A DNA stretch of 64,000 nt. Source: Methylococcales symbiont of Hymedesmia sp. n. MRB-2018. GTDB taxonomy: Bacteria; Pseudomonadota; Gammaproteobacteria; Methylococcales; Methylomonadaceae. Both the position numbers and the translations under genes were made by a program. Location of the stretch: the NCBI GenBank assembly GCA_003666385.1, contig QPIN01000062.1, positions 62,001-126,000 of the forward strand, read 5' to 3'. The notes beneath the pieces were generated by a model. That model searched no databases. It had not been told where the DNA came from and saw nothing but the letters and a program-made list of their open reading frames with translations. Every line of letters starts with the position of its first letter. The stretch's first letter is position 1. Of the stretch, positions 31,722 through 41,946 are shown one piece after another.

Positions 31722-33147
31722 TCCTGATAGATTCGATAATTGATGTAGTTGAGTGACCTTCTATAAAAGATAAAATATTCACTTCTCCGCCATTGGCTAA
31801 TACACTTTCATGCCCTGCTATGCTAGTAATATCACTGTAGTCACCGCCCTTGACCAGAATATCAGGTAATAACTGGTCAATTTCATCTTTAGGGGTATCA
31901 TTTTCAAAGGGCAAAACCCAATCCACACATTCTAATGCTGCCAACATTTCCATTCGGTATTGCAAATCATTCACAGGACGTTCTGACCCTTTTAATCGTT
32001 TAACAGAATCATCGCTATTCACCAATACAATCAATCGATCACCCAATTCTCTGGCTTGTTGTAAATAACGGATATGACCTGGGTGCAATATATCAAAACA
32101 ACCATTGGTTAAAACAATCTTTTCACCTTCTTGTTTCACTAATTGCATGGCATTCTGCACCTCATTTAAGCTGCCGATGCCTTTATGATGAGCGCGTTGC
32201 CCTTGCAGTGCATATTCTAGCTCTTCAGTATTGACGGTTGCTGCACCTAGTTTGCCAACCACAATACCTGCGCCCATATTGGCCAAAATAGTAGCCTCTG
32301 CCAAAGTTTTTTTTGCCGCCAAACTAGCTGCCAATACTGAAATCACTGTATCACCAGCGCCTGTCACATCAAACACTTCTCTGGCATGTGTTGGTAAATG
32401 AAGCGCTTCTTCTTGCCCCGTTAACAAGGTCATTCCTTGTTCACCCTGGGTAATCAATAGTGCTGTCACCTCTGTTTCCTTGAGTAAATTCATTCCTTTT
32501 TCAACAATTTGCTGTTGATTAGCACAACGCCCTACTACGGCTTCAAACTCGGTTAAATTAGGTGTAATCAATGTGGCCTTTTTATAAATATTAAAATCTG
32601 AACCTTTAGGATCAACCAATACTGGTTTGTTTAATTGCCTTGCTAGATGAATAAACCGCTCTACACCATTCAGCGTCCCTTTACCATAATCCGACAAAAT
32701 AATGACATTAGCTTGCATCATTTCCGCATGATATTGATGTAGTAATTGCGCATTATCAGTGCTATGAAAGCCATCTTCAAAATCCAGTCGAATCAATTGT
32801 TGATGCCTGCTCATCACTCTTAATTTGGTAATGGTCGGATGATTTTTCAACGCCTCAAATACGGTTAAAACACCTGCTTCTTTTAATAATGTTTGTAACA
32901 GTGTTGCTTGTTCATCTTGCCCTACAAACCCCATAACAGACACATTGCCACCCAGCGCTGCAATGTTTAAAGCCACATTGCCCGCACCACCTGCACGTTG
33001 CTCATCATTTTTAACATGAACCACAGGTACCGGTGCCTCAGGCGATATTCTGGATGTTGTTCCATGCCAGTAGCGATCCAGCATTAAATCGCCAATTACT
33101 AAAACGCGACCCGATGAATAATTTGGTATTTGCATAGCTTTAAACAC
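31705..33147 (-). CDS. hldE: Bifunctional heptose-7-phosphate kinase / heptose-1-phosphate adenylyltransferase
   Basis: 480 aa; PfkB kinase domain (DVTGAGDTV) plus nucleotidyltransferase (TNGCFDILHPGHIRYL). Confidence 0.96.
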   Translation of the reverse strand: MFKAMQIPNYSSGRVLVIGDLMLDRYWHGTTSRISPEAPVPVVHVKNDEQRAGGAGNVALNIAALGGNVSVMGFVGQDEQATLLQTLLKEAGVLTVFEALKNHPTITKLRVMSRHQQLIRLDFEDGFHSTDNAQLLHQYHAEMMQANVIILSDYGKGTLNGVERFIHLARQLNKPVLVDPKGSDFNIYKKATLITPNLTEFEAVVGRCANQQQIVEKGMNLLKETEVTALLITQGEQGMTLLTGQEEALHLPTHAREVFDVTGAGDTVISVLAASLAAKKTLAEATILANMGAGIVVGKLGAATVNTEELEYALQGQRAHHKGIGSLNEVQNAMQLVKQEGEKIVLTNGCFDILHPGHIRYLQQARELGDRLIVLVNSDDSVKRLKGSERPVNDLQYRMEMLAALECVDWVLPFENDTPKDEIDQLLPDILVKGGDYSDITSIAGHESVLANGGEVNILSFIEGHSTTSIIESIRSAESE

Positions 33148-33201
33148 AGTTTTCTGGACAAAATGATATTATACTCTTCTTTAAATTTGCGAGTGCCCAC
33201 C

Positions 33202-33549
33202 ATGACTGTAAAAATTTATCACAACCCACGTTGTAGCAAATCAAGGCAAACCTTGCAACTGATACAAGAACAAGGCATAGAACCTGAAATTATTGAATAT
33301 TTAAAAACACCGCCTTCAGAGCACGAATTAACAATAGTTTTAGGCTATTTAAAAATAGAACCCCGTGATTTAATGCGTAAAAAAGAAGTTGAATACAAAG
33401 AATCAGGCATGAATAATCCTGATCTTGATAAAGAAGCCTTAATCAAAGGTATGGTGGCCACTCCTAAATTGATTGAAAGACCCATTGTTATCAACGATGG
33501 AAAAGCAGCGATAGGTCGCCCACCTGAGAATGTATTGGCTATTCTTTAA
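33202..33549 (+). CDS. arsC: Arsenate reductase (ArsC, glutaredoxin type)
   Basis: MTVKIYHNPRCSKSRQTLQLIQEQGIEPEIIEYLKTPPS; ORF track start at 33130 probably too long. Confidence 0.92.
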   Translation: MTVKIYHNPRCSKSRQTLQLIQEQGIEPEIIEYLKTPPSEHELTIVLGYLKIEPRDLMRKKEVEYKESGMNNPDLDKEALIKGMVATPKLIERPIVINDGKAAIGRPPENVLAIL

Positions 33550-33554
33550 AAATC

Positions 33555-34145
33555 ATGACCAAAATCCTCATTCTTTACTACAGTCGTAACGGCACCACTG
33601 AAAAAATGGCATATCAAATTGCCCTAGGTGTTGAGTCACTGGAAGGTGTTGATGCTGTTATCAGAACGGTTCCTGAAATTTCAAGCGTTTGCGAACAAAC
33701 TGAGAATTCAATTCCAGAAAAAGGTGCGCCTTTCGCAACACTTGACGATTTAAAATCCTGTCATGGTTTAGCCTTAGGTAGCCCCACACATTTTGGTAAT
33801 ATGGCAGGTGCATTAAAACACTTTATTGATCAAACCACTGGGCTTTGGTTTTCTGCCGCATTATCAGGAAAGCCAGCAGGCGTTTTCACCTCTAGCAGTG
33901 CCATGCATAGCGGACATGAAAGCACATTATTATCAATGATGTTACCGTTAATACATCATGGTATGTTAATCATGAGTGTGCCCTGCAATGAAATCGCATT
34001 AAAAGAAACAAACACTGGCGGCACTCCCTATGGTCCGAGTCATTTATCCACTGCGCACGATTTAAGCAGCGACGAAAAAAGTATCTGTCGGGCACTCGGT
34101 CATCGTCTTGCACAAACCTCTGTTGCACTAAAAAATATATCATGA
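33555..34145 (+). CDS. wrbA: NAD(P)H:quinone oxidoreductase, WrbA-like flavoprotein
   Basis: 196 aa; YYSRNGTTEKMA, GSPTHFGNMAGALKHFIDQT. Confidence 0.93.
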   Translation: MTKILILYYSRNGTTEKMAYQIALGVESLEGVDAVIRTVPEISSVCEQTENSIPEKGAPFATLDDLKSCHGLALGSPTHFGNMAGALKHFIDQTTGLWFSAALSGKPAGVFTSSSAMHSGHESTLLSMMLPLIHHGMLIMSVPCNEIALKETNTGGTPYGPSHLSTAHDLSSDEKSICRALGHRLAQTSVALKNIS

Positions 34146-34486
34146 AAAGAATTTACTATTACTATATGGCCTTAATTGGTTTTTTTGGCTTGTTTATTCT
34201 ACTGATGGTATGGAATACCATACTTTCTCCTTCGGAAAATTTTCCTGTTGTTATAGTGCTACTCGGCACAGTATTTCCACTACTTATCCCCATGAGAGGC
34301 TTACTCAATGCCAATCTTAAAAGCTGTACGTGGATGAGTTATTTGAGTCTATTTTATTTTACTTATGGCATATCTGAAGCCTACATTTCTACCTCAGCTA
34401 CTGCATTCTATTTCGGTATATTAGAAGTATTTTTTAGTCTACTGCTCTGTGCTGGCTGTGGTTTTTTTGTTTATATTGATGAATAG
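34142..34486 (+). CDS. DUF2069 membrane protein
   Basis: 114 aa, 4 TM; sits between wrbA and hda as commonly seen. Confidence 0.78.
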   Translation: MKRIYYYYMALIGFFGLFILLMVWNTILSPSENFPVVIVLLGTVFPLLIPMRGLLNANLKSCTWMSYLSLFYFTYGISEAYISTSATAFYFGILEVFFSLLLCAGCGFFVYIDE

Positions 34487-34495
34487 CTCAACATT

Positions 34496-35185
34496 GTGTC
34501 CGAACAACTACCTTTACAATTTGAATTTCAGTCAAATCAGAACTTCAACACCTTCTATCTCGGTGATAATATTGAAACCATTACTCACCTAAAAAATCGC
34601 TTTATTAATAAAGAACAACTGATCTATCTATGGGGGAAAAAGGGAACAGGAAAAACCCATTTAATTCAGGCAAGTAGTCAACAAGCAAATAAGCAGAACA
34701 AGTCCTGCTTTTGTTTTTCTTTCAAACCACAACTGCCCACAACATCTATTTTGGATGGCTTAGAACAACTGGACTTGATCTGTTTTGATAATATTGAGAA
34801 TATTGCCGGACATGCCGAATGGGAACAGGCTTTTTTTAACTTCTTCAATTGTCATCGAGATCATAATAAGCACTTGCTGTTATCAGCGCACTGCCCCCCT
34901 AAATTCCTATCCATTCAACTGCCTGACCTAAAAACGCGCATGAATTGGGGACTGACTTTAAAACTCAATGTGTTAACAGATGAGCAACAACTCAATGCAC
35001 TTATATTTAAAGCCAATGACTTAGGCTTTAAACTCCCCCTTAATGTCGGGCAATTTCTTATCGCACATTATGCGCGTGATTTACCTTCTATCTGGCAATT
35101 ACTGGATAAAATTGAACATGCAACCTTAGCCGAAAAACGTAAAATAACAATTCCCTTTTTGAAACAAATTATGCGCAATCAATAG
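34496..35185 (+). CDS. hda: DnaA regulatory inactivator Hda
   Basis: 229 aa; DnaA-like AAA+ with LYLWGKKGTGKTHLIQA; GTG start. Confidence 0.92.
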   Translation: MSEQLPLQFEFQSNQNFNTFYLGDNIETITHLKNRFINKEQLIYLWGKKGTGKTHLIQASSQQANKQNKSCFCFSFKPQLPTTSILDGLEQLDLICFDNIENIAGHAEWEQAFFNFFNCHRDHNKHLLLSAHCPPKFLSIQLPDLKTRMNWGLTLKLNVLTDEQQLNALIFKANDLGFKLPLNVGQFLIAHYARDLPSIWQLLDKIEHATLAEKRKITIPFLKQIMRNQ

Positions 35186-35639
35186 CATCATGTAGCCAGT
35201 ATTTGATACCTCCCAGCTTAGGCAAATAGGTCACATCTATATGCAAATACCCAGGCTCATATTCTTTAAATTTCTTGGCTTGTTCTTTTTTTTCTTCTGG
35301 TACTCTGTTAATAGCAAATGCTTTCAGAGTTCGATAAACGTTGCTCCTATTCGCTTGAGGGATAGACGGTAGAACGCTATCTACCAAATCGTCTAGTTCG
35401 ATCCAGGTTAAGGTTCTCACAACCCTAATGACTTCTCTTTCCAAGTGAGTTAAAGAGCGTTTAATAGTATGTGGACGCGAGCTTTTATCTATTAAATGGT
35501 CTCTGTTTTTCCATTTTGAAACGGTCTTTTCATTTATTGCAAAGCGTTTAGATAGAGCTGCATTAGTGAGACTAGATTGTTGTATAATTTCTCTTGAATG
35601 CAGATTAGTTTTTGCATTCGTGTGATAGCCTTGGGACAT
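35169..35639 (-). mobile_element. Truncated IS481-like transposase
   Basis: 156 aa; HTH region (ALSKRFAINEKTVSKWKNR) and start of DDE domain (PGYLHIDVTYLPKLGGIKYWLHDAID); C-terminal half missing at the hda junction. Confidence 0.82.
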
Positions 35640-35990
35640 ATTAATTCCTTTGTAGTGAAAGTTTAATATGTTATCAGGGCTGTCCTTTATTATTTTTAAA
35701 TCAGGTATAACGTGGTGAAACTATACATCCACGATCAGGTATTTTACCTCGGTAATCATTTTTTCCATAGCAATAAATAACCCAGATTCCCACATAGAAC
35801 AAATAAAAACGGAGTAAGCCTTGACTGTATAATGGATTGAAACCAACCCAGCCTATCACCCAACAGGTGCAGCTAAGACTTATGAATATATTATCTTACA
35901 AACTCAAAACTACAAACGAGCAATTACCTTCGAGATCTGGATTATTGTCAGAGACTAGACATTTAGGTTGACAATTAAATCAATAATTAT

Positions 35991-37661
35991 TTATTGTTCT
36001 GTTACACCCAGCATTTCTTCAGCATGTGCCAAAGTATTTTGAGTCATATTCACCCCACCTAACATACGTGCAATTTCTTCTATTCTATTTTGTTTATTGA
36101 GGACTGTAACGGTCGATGAGGTCGTTTCAGATTGGTCTTTTTTTACATATAAATGTTGATGCGCTTGTGATGCCACTTGCGGTAAATGCGTCACACAGAG
36201 TATTTGTCGGTTATGACTTAGATTGCGTAATTTTTGCCCGACTATTTCTGCAATGCCACCGCCTATTCCCGAATCTACTTCATCAAAAATCATGGTTGCT
36301 GTAGTTTTATCTGTACTGGTACTGACTTGAATGGCTAGGCTGATACGAGATAATTCACCACCTGATGCGATTTTGGCTAAGGGTTTAGGAGGTAAACCTG
36401 GGTTAGGACTGACTAAAAACTCAATTTTATCGTTACCTACGGCTCTAGGCATTTGATCACTTTGAAAATTTACATTCACTAAGAAGTCACCTTGTGGCAT
36501 ACCTAATTCTTTGATCATGGCTGAAATCTTTTCTTCCAGTTTTTTAGCATTTTGAGTGCGATTAGCGGAAAGACGTTTACTTAGCGTTTTGTACTGGGTG
36601 AGTTTTTGTTCAACCTGAGTGGTTAATTCTTCAATACGCTCACTACTATGCGCTATGTTGCTTAACTCTGTTTCCAGTTCTATTACTAGCTGAGGAAGTT
36701 TCTCAGCAGAGGTTTGATGTTTGCGACTGATATCCTGAATAATACCAATTTGTTCTTCTAAAAATAGTAGCCGTTGAGGATCTGCTTCTTGTGTTTCCAA
36801 GTATCGGCGTAATTGTTGTGAGCCTTCTTCAATGTGAATCTGTGCTGTTGTTAATATTTCACAGATTTCAGCTAATTCGGGAGAGTATTGTGTTAATTCA
36901 GTCAATGCGCTTAAACTATAGCCGAGCATTTTATTGACGGATTGTTGATCATTTTCTGATAAAACTTGCAGTTGTTCCTGACCTTGTTTAAGAATAAGAT
37001 CTAGGTTGGACAGTTTGCCATGTTCTTCAGATAGTGCCTGATAGTCAAAATTTTCTAGATCCAGTTGTTGTAATTCTTCTAGTTGATAGCGTAGTAGCTC
37101 TTCACGTTCAAATTGATCAGCACTGACTTTTATTAAATTATTTAACTCGGTATTGGTTTGTTTCCAGGATTGGTATGTCTGATTGATTTCGGCAAGTAGA
37201 TCAGAACTTTTAGCAAAATTATCCAATAGATGGCGTTGTTGATCAGAATCTAATAAGGTGAGATGGGCATGTTGTCCATGGATTTCTACTAATAAAGTAC
37301 TGAGTTGTTTTAACGATTGTAAAGTGACAGGGCGATTATTAATATAGGCTTTTGAACCACCATCTTGATTAACAATGCGGCGAATAAAACAATTGTCATC
37401 ATCATTCAAATCATTGCTTTCTAACCATTGTTTGGCTAAGGGGGCATCCATTAAATCAAAGTTCAGATTAATTTCTGCACGAGTCGCATCAGGTCGAACA
37501 TATTCTGAGTCGGCTCTATTGCCTAGTGCCAACCCTAGTGCAGTTAATAAAATAGATTTTCCTGCGCCAGTTTCGCCTGTCAATACCGACATGCCTTTTG
37601 CCAGGTTAAGGTTTAATGACTTGACCACAGCCAAGTCAACTATGTTTAGAGTGAGTAACAT
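35991..37661 (-). CDS. recN: DNA repair protein RecN
   Basis: 556 aa; GETGAGKSILLTALGLALG, LASGGELSRISLAIQ, FDEVDSGIGG. Confidence 0.97.
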   Translation of the reverse strand: MLLTLNIVDLAVVKSLNLNLAKGMSVLTGETGAGKSILLTALGLALGNRADSEYVRPDATRAEINLNFDLMDAPLAKQWLESNDLNDDDNCFIRRIVNQDGGSKAYINNRPVTLQSLKQLSTLLVEIHGQHAHLTLLDSDQQRHLLDNFAKSSDLLAEINQTYQSWKQTNTELNNLIKVSADQFEREELLRYQLEELQQLDLENFDYQALSEEHGKLSNLDLILKQGQEQLQVLSENDQQSVNKMLGYSLSALTELTQYSPELAEICEILTTAQIHIEEGSQQLRRYLETQEADPQRLLFLEEQIGIIQDISRKHQTSAEKLPQLVIELETELSNIAHSSERIEELTTQVEQKLTQYKTLSKRLSANRTQNAKKLEEKISAMIKELGMPQGDFLVNVNFQSDQMPRAVGNDKIEFLVSPNPGLPPKPLAKIASGGELSRISLAIQVSTSTDKTTATMIFDEVDSGIGGGIAEIVGQKLRNLSHNRQILCVTHLPQVASQAHQHLYVKKDQSETTSSTVTVLNKQNRIEEIARMLGGVNMTQNTLAHAEEMLGVTEQ

Positions 37662-37687
37662 ATTTTTAGCTGAAATTTATGGGACTT

Positions 37688-38596
37688 TTAACGGTTAACA
37701 GATTGTTGCGATTGAATATGATAACCACTGCTCCAACCCAGTTTTTCTCTAAGAATATGAAAATAATCCAGGTCTTCAGGATGCAGGATTTTAATCGGAG
37801 TAGGATGTTTGCTAATGACAATTTTGTCACTGATTAATACTTCTGGTATTTCTAAATGATCACAACTGACCAGTGCATTAATTTGTTTATTTTGGCAGAA
37901 ACTGATTTCAATTTTAGAAGAGTCATCTATGACGATGGGTCTATTAGAAAGTGTATGTGGACTGATAGGCACCAAAACCAGCGCATTTAATGATGGGTGT
38001 ATGATAGGGCCACCTGCGGATAGTGAATATGCAGTAGAACCAGTAGGGGTAGATATTATCAAACCATCTGAGCGTTGAGAGTTTAAATAGATTCCATCAA
38101 TATGAGTGACAATTTCTATCATGCTAGGCGTTACCCAACGATGAATAGCGACTTCGTTCACCGCATATTCTTGTTGAATAACTTCGTCTTCACGCACAAT
38201 TTTAGTATGCAGTAAAAATCTGTTTTCTGCTATAAACATACCGTTCAAAATATTACTTAACTTTAGTTGCATTTCATCGGGCGAAATATCGACTAAAAAA
38301 CCGAGTCTTCCAAGGTTAATACCGAATAAAGGGGTGTCGGTATCAACTATAGCCCGCATGGCAGACAAAAAAGTACCGTCACCACCGACAGCAATGATTA
38401 AATCGCAGGACTGAGCTAATTGTTTTATATTGCAAGGCTTGACGAAATCAATATTGAGTAAGTGGGCACATTTTAAATCGACATGAATAGAATAATTATC
38501 CTGAGCAAGAAAATGAACTAATTTAGAAAGGGTGTCTACGATACGCGAGTCACTGTGCTTACCTATGATTCCAATAGTTTTAAATTGACTGTTCAT
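37688..38596 (-). CDS. nadK: NAD kinase
   Basis: 302 aa; VGGDGTFLSAMR, SDGLIISTPTGSTAYSLSAGGPI. Confidence 0.97.
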   Translation of the reverse strand: MNSQFKTIGIIGKHSDSRIVDTLSKLVHFLAQDNYSIHVDLKCAHLLNIDFVKPCNIKQLAQSCDLIIAVGGDGTFLSAMRAIVDTDTPLFGINLGRLGFLVDISPDEMQLKLSNILNGMFIAENRFLLHTKIVREDEVIQQEYAVNEVAIHRWVTPSMIEIVTHIDGIYLNSQRSDGLIISTPTGSTAYSLSAGGPIIHPSLNALVLVPISPHTLSNRPIVIDDSSKIEISFCQNKQINALVSCDHLEIPEVLISDKIVISKHPTPIKILHPEDLDYFHILREKLGWSSGYHIQSQQSVNR

Positions 38597-38665
38597 GCCT
38601 ATCTTTGAAAATAAATGATATTATCTGAAATACATTGTGCCATCATAATTATTCTGCAAATGCCC

Positions 38666-39082
38666 TTAAAAATGCAAAAAATTGCCTTCAAATTTTGTAA
38701 GATCAGGATTCATATAGTCCCATGGTTGAGCATCAGAGACCCAAAAGTCCATATTAGGTTGGTAAATACTAGGGTCGTCCAAAGTGGCTGCACAAACAGG
38801 GCGAATTTCGTTGTTAGCTGAGTTTCTGCCAAAAAGTGCGCTTCCACATTCAGCACAAAACCCTCTGTGCATGGTATTACCACTGGCAGAAAGAGTTGCA
38901 AATTCTTTATATTCTCCTGTGATTTTAAGTGCCTTATAGGGGACAAATAATACAGCCAAGTAGGCCGCGCCCAGTGCTTTCTGGCAGGTGCGACAATGGC
39001 AATTTCCTGCACCTATAGGATCTCTCGTTATTTGGTATTTTACCTTGCCACATAAACACCCGCCCGTTATTGGAAGTTTCAT
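38666..39082 (-). CDS. GFA/CENP-V family protein
   Basis: 138 aa; GGCLCGKVKY...CHCRTCQKALGAAY...CAECGSALF. Confidence 0.92.
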   Translation of the reverse strand: MKLPITGGCLCGKVKYQITRDPIGAGNCHCRTCQKALGAAYLAVLFVPYKALKITGEYKEFATLSASGNTMHRGFCAECGSALFGRNSANNEIRPVCAATLDDPSIYQPNMDFWVSDAQPWDYMNPDLTKFEGNFLHF

Positions 39083-39120
39083 TTTTATGTTTTCTTTATT
39101 AGAGAACTATAATTAAACTT

Positions 39121-39146
39121 ATACCATTTTCAAGAATAAATGGTAT
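39121..39146. repeat. REP-like hairpin (family C), extended palindrome
   Basis: ataccattttcaagaataaatggtat within attaaactt...aagtttaat outer arms. Confidence 0.85.
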
Positions 39147-39221
39147 AAGTTTAATTATAGAAACAGACCTTAATACAATAATTTTGAAAGTCAAGAATGA
39201 TTACTTTTATAGGTAAATGGA

Positions 39222-41510
39222 ATGAATGAAACAGTTGATTATGATGATTTTAAAGATATAGATATTAAAGCGTATGATTGGTCGGTCAGATTTATTCGAT
39301 CACTCACAAAAAAATTGAAAGTGAATATGCAGCTACATGCAGATCAACACGGTTTGCAAGGTGATATATTTTTATTTAATCATTTCTCTCGTTTTGAAAC
39401 ATTTATTCCTCAATTTTTAATACATGAAAAAACAGGGGATTACTGTTGTTCAATTGCTTCAGGTGAGTTTTTTACTAATAATAGTTTATTAGCTACTTAT
39501 CTGAATAATGTGGGTGTGATTCCTCATAATCATCAACGACTTTTTGCCAATCTTGCCCGACAGATATTTTTAGGGAGGAAAGTGATTATCTTTCCAGAAG
39601 GAGGGATGGTTAAAGACCATCGAGTATTGGATAAGCATGGAAATTACAGTATTTACTCGCGTATTACAGGTAAGAGGCGTAAGCAGCATACGGGGGCAGC
39701 TGTTTTAGCACAAGGTATTGAAGTTTTTAAAACGATTATTCGAACTGCCTATATTAAAAAAGATCATGCTCAATTAATACACTGGAAAGAAGAGTTAAAA
39801 TTAGATTCTTTAGAACAATTACTTACAGCCACTTTTAAACCTACTCTGATAGTACCTTCAAATATTACTTTTTATCCCATACGCGCGTCTGACAATTTAT
39901 TACTGAAAGGAGTTGAGTTATTTACGGATGGTTTATCTGTGAGACAAACAGAAGAACTGTTAATTGAGGGGAATATTTTATTGAAAGATACCGATATGGA
40001 TTTACGCATAGGTAAACCCATAGATTTATATGATAGTTGGAGTTGGATCAGTCGGTATTTTTTAAGCAATGCGACAACAGAAATAAAATCGCTGAATGAT
40101 ATTTTTTCTTTAAATACAAAGCCTAAAGGTATAAAACATAAACTGCTGGGTTACTGTTTTAGAAAAAATGTCAAAATTAACCGTAATCAATATATGAAAG
40201 AAATTTATGCGAATGTCACTATCAATCTTAGTCATTTAGCTTCGGTATTGATTATAGATTGTCTCAATAGAGGTCAGCAAAAAATTAGTAAAAGGCAGTT
40301 TAATACCACACTTTATATTGCTATTAAGACATTACAAAAACATTTTGGCATTAATCTACATAATAGCTTATTAAACCCCGATGAATATAGAGGGTTGGTT
40401 GGTGGGGATTGTAAACGTTTTGAACAGTTTATTCAGATGGCAGAAAAATCTGAGTTGATTATCTCTACCGATGAAGAATATCAGTTCCAAGCTAAACTAG
40501 GTGATGAATTTGACTTTGATGAGATCAGAATGGAAAACCTGATTATTGTATATGTTAATGAAGTAGAGCCGATTAAAGAAGTAAGACATGCTGTCATTAA
40601 GGCTGTTAAATCTTATGATGCGATGAATCATAAGAAGTTATCAGTATGGGCTATGGATGATGAATCGGTTTCTCTGAGATGGGATAAACAACAGTATTTA
40701 GCTGTTTTATATGATGATATTAATCAACAGGAAACGGCATCTGCCAACCCAGAATCTTTTCTCTTACAACCCGCCACAAGCAATGGCATAGGCGCATTAT
40801 TAATTCATGGTTTATTATCATCTCCTGCTGAACTCAGAGATTATGCCGAAGAGTTATTGAGTCATGGGTACACAGTACTGGTTATTCGCTTAAAAGGGCA
40901 TGGAACATCACCTTACGATCTAAGGGAGCAAGCTGCCCAAGACTGGTATGATTCTGTACTAAGAGGACTGAATATTCTTTCTGCCTATTGTAATTCTATC
41001 GTTGTTATCGGGTTTTCGACAGGAGGTGGGCTGGCTCTTAAATTGGCAGCAACAAACGATACCAGAGTATGTGCTGTTGTAGCAGTGGCCGTCCCGATTG
41101 AATTTGTTGCTAAATCGTTTTTATTTATACCTTTTTTGCATGGTACCAACCGCTTAGTCAAATGGGTTTCTTCCATAGAAGGTGTTAAACCCTTCATAGA
41201 AAACTCTCCCGAGCATCCGACGGTTAACTATAGGCATGTACCGGTTAAAAGTTTGTATGAATTAAGACGTTTGATGGATGATGTCGAAAGTCTGTTAAAT
41301 AAGGTGCAAATTCCCGTGCTTATTGTTTATGCGGATGAAGATCCAGTTGTTCATCCTGATAGTGCTCAGCTGATTGAGTCTAAGTTAGGCTCAAAAGATA
41401 AAAAGTGTATTTTTGTTCATTCTGACCGACATGGAATATTGATGGATAACATTGGAGGAACGTGGGATGTGATTAATACATTTTTGGAAAAAAAAGTACT
41501 TTTGGCTTAG
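39222..41510 (+). CDS. Fusion protein: PlsC-like acyltransferase plus alpha/beta hydrolase
   Basis: 762 aa; N-terminal NHFSRFET and FPEGGMVKDHR; C-terminal LLIHGLLSSP, GFSTGGG, DEDPVVHPDS, SDRHGIL. Confidence 0.85.
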   Translation: MNETVDYDDFKDIDIKAYDWSVRFIRSLTKKLKVNMQLHADQHGLQGDIFLFNHFSRFETFIPQFLIHEKTGDYCCSIASGEFFTNNSLLATYLNNVGVIPHNHQRLFANLARQIFLGRKVIIFPEGGMVKDHRVLDKHGNYSIYSRITGKRRKQHTGAAVLAQGIEVFKTIIRTAYIKKDHAQLIHWKEELKLDSLEQLLTATFKPTLIVPSNITFYPIRASDNLLLKGVELFTDGLSVRQTEELLIEGNILLKDTDMDLRIGKPIDLYDSWSWISRYFLSNATTEIKSLNDIFSLNTKPKGIKHKLLGYCFRKNVKINRNQYMKEIYANVTINLSHLASVLIIDCLNRGQQKISKRQFNTTLYIAIKTLQKHFGINLHNSLLNPDEYRGLVGGDCKRFEQFIQMAEKSELIISTDEEYQFQAKLGDEFDFDEIRMENLIIVYVNEVEPIKEVRHAVIKAVKSYDAMNHKKLSVWAMDDESVSLRWDKQQYLAVLYDDINQQETASANPESFLLQPATSNGIGALLIHGLLSSPAELRDYAEELLSHGYTVLVIRLKGHGTSPYDLREQAAQDWYDSVLRGLNILSAYCNSIVVIGFSTGGGLALKLAATNDTRVCAVVAVAVPIEFVAKSFLFIPFLHGTNRLVKWVSSIEGVKPFIENSPEHPTVNYRHVPVKSLYELRRLMDDVESLLNKVQIPVLIVYADEDPVVHPDSAQLIESKLGSKDKKCIFVHSDRHGILMDNIGGTWDVINTFLEKKVLLA

Positions 41511-41577
41511 TAAAGGTATTTGCTAGTTACACTCTATATAACGTGCGATAAATAAACACCCTGTGGCTTGGCACAGG

Positions 41578-41660
41578 ATTTTTATTCATCTTTAAGGCAC
41601 AACGAAGGGAGCATAGCAGACTATGTGACCTAAGTTGCAACGCCTAAGATGGATAAAAAG
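41578..41660. repeat. Long imperfect inverted-repeat element
   Basis: tttttattcatctttaaggc...gcctaagatggataaaaa with inner gcatag/ctatgt arms. Confidence 0.65.
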
Positions 41661-41706
41661 ACCCACAATACCAGTTATTTGTTGCCAGTTGCTTTAAGTG
41701 ATACGT

Positions 41707-41717
41707 TGAGTAGTTAC
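41707..41717. repeat. Residual right end of repeat family A
   Basis: tgagtagttac followed by gaataatt. Confidence 0.5.
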
Positions 41718-41779
41718 GAATAATTAAGATATTTCGGTTTTTAATTTAATTGCAAACCAGCCTGCTCTCGGATTGAGTT

Positions 41780-41805
41780 ATACCATTTTCAAGAATAAAT
41801 GCTAT
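41780..41805. repeat. REP-like hairpin (family C), degenerate
   Basis: ataccattttcaagaataaatgctat. Confidence 0.7.
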
Positions 41806-41946
41806 TAAGAAAAGCGGTATAAAAAATCAGCTTCTCTTCAAGCCAAGAGGCTATCCGAGAATAGAAAACCTACTATGGGAAAAACCATTTTGGTCATTTT
41901 TCCCGCTACGGTTCCTATTGTCTGGCAGCTTCCCCAGAAAGAAAAA

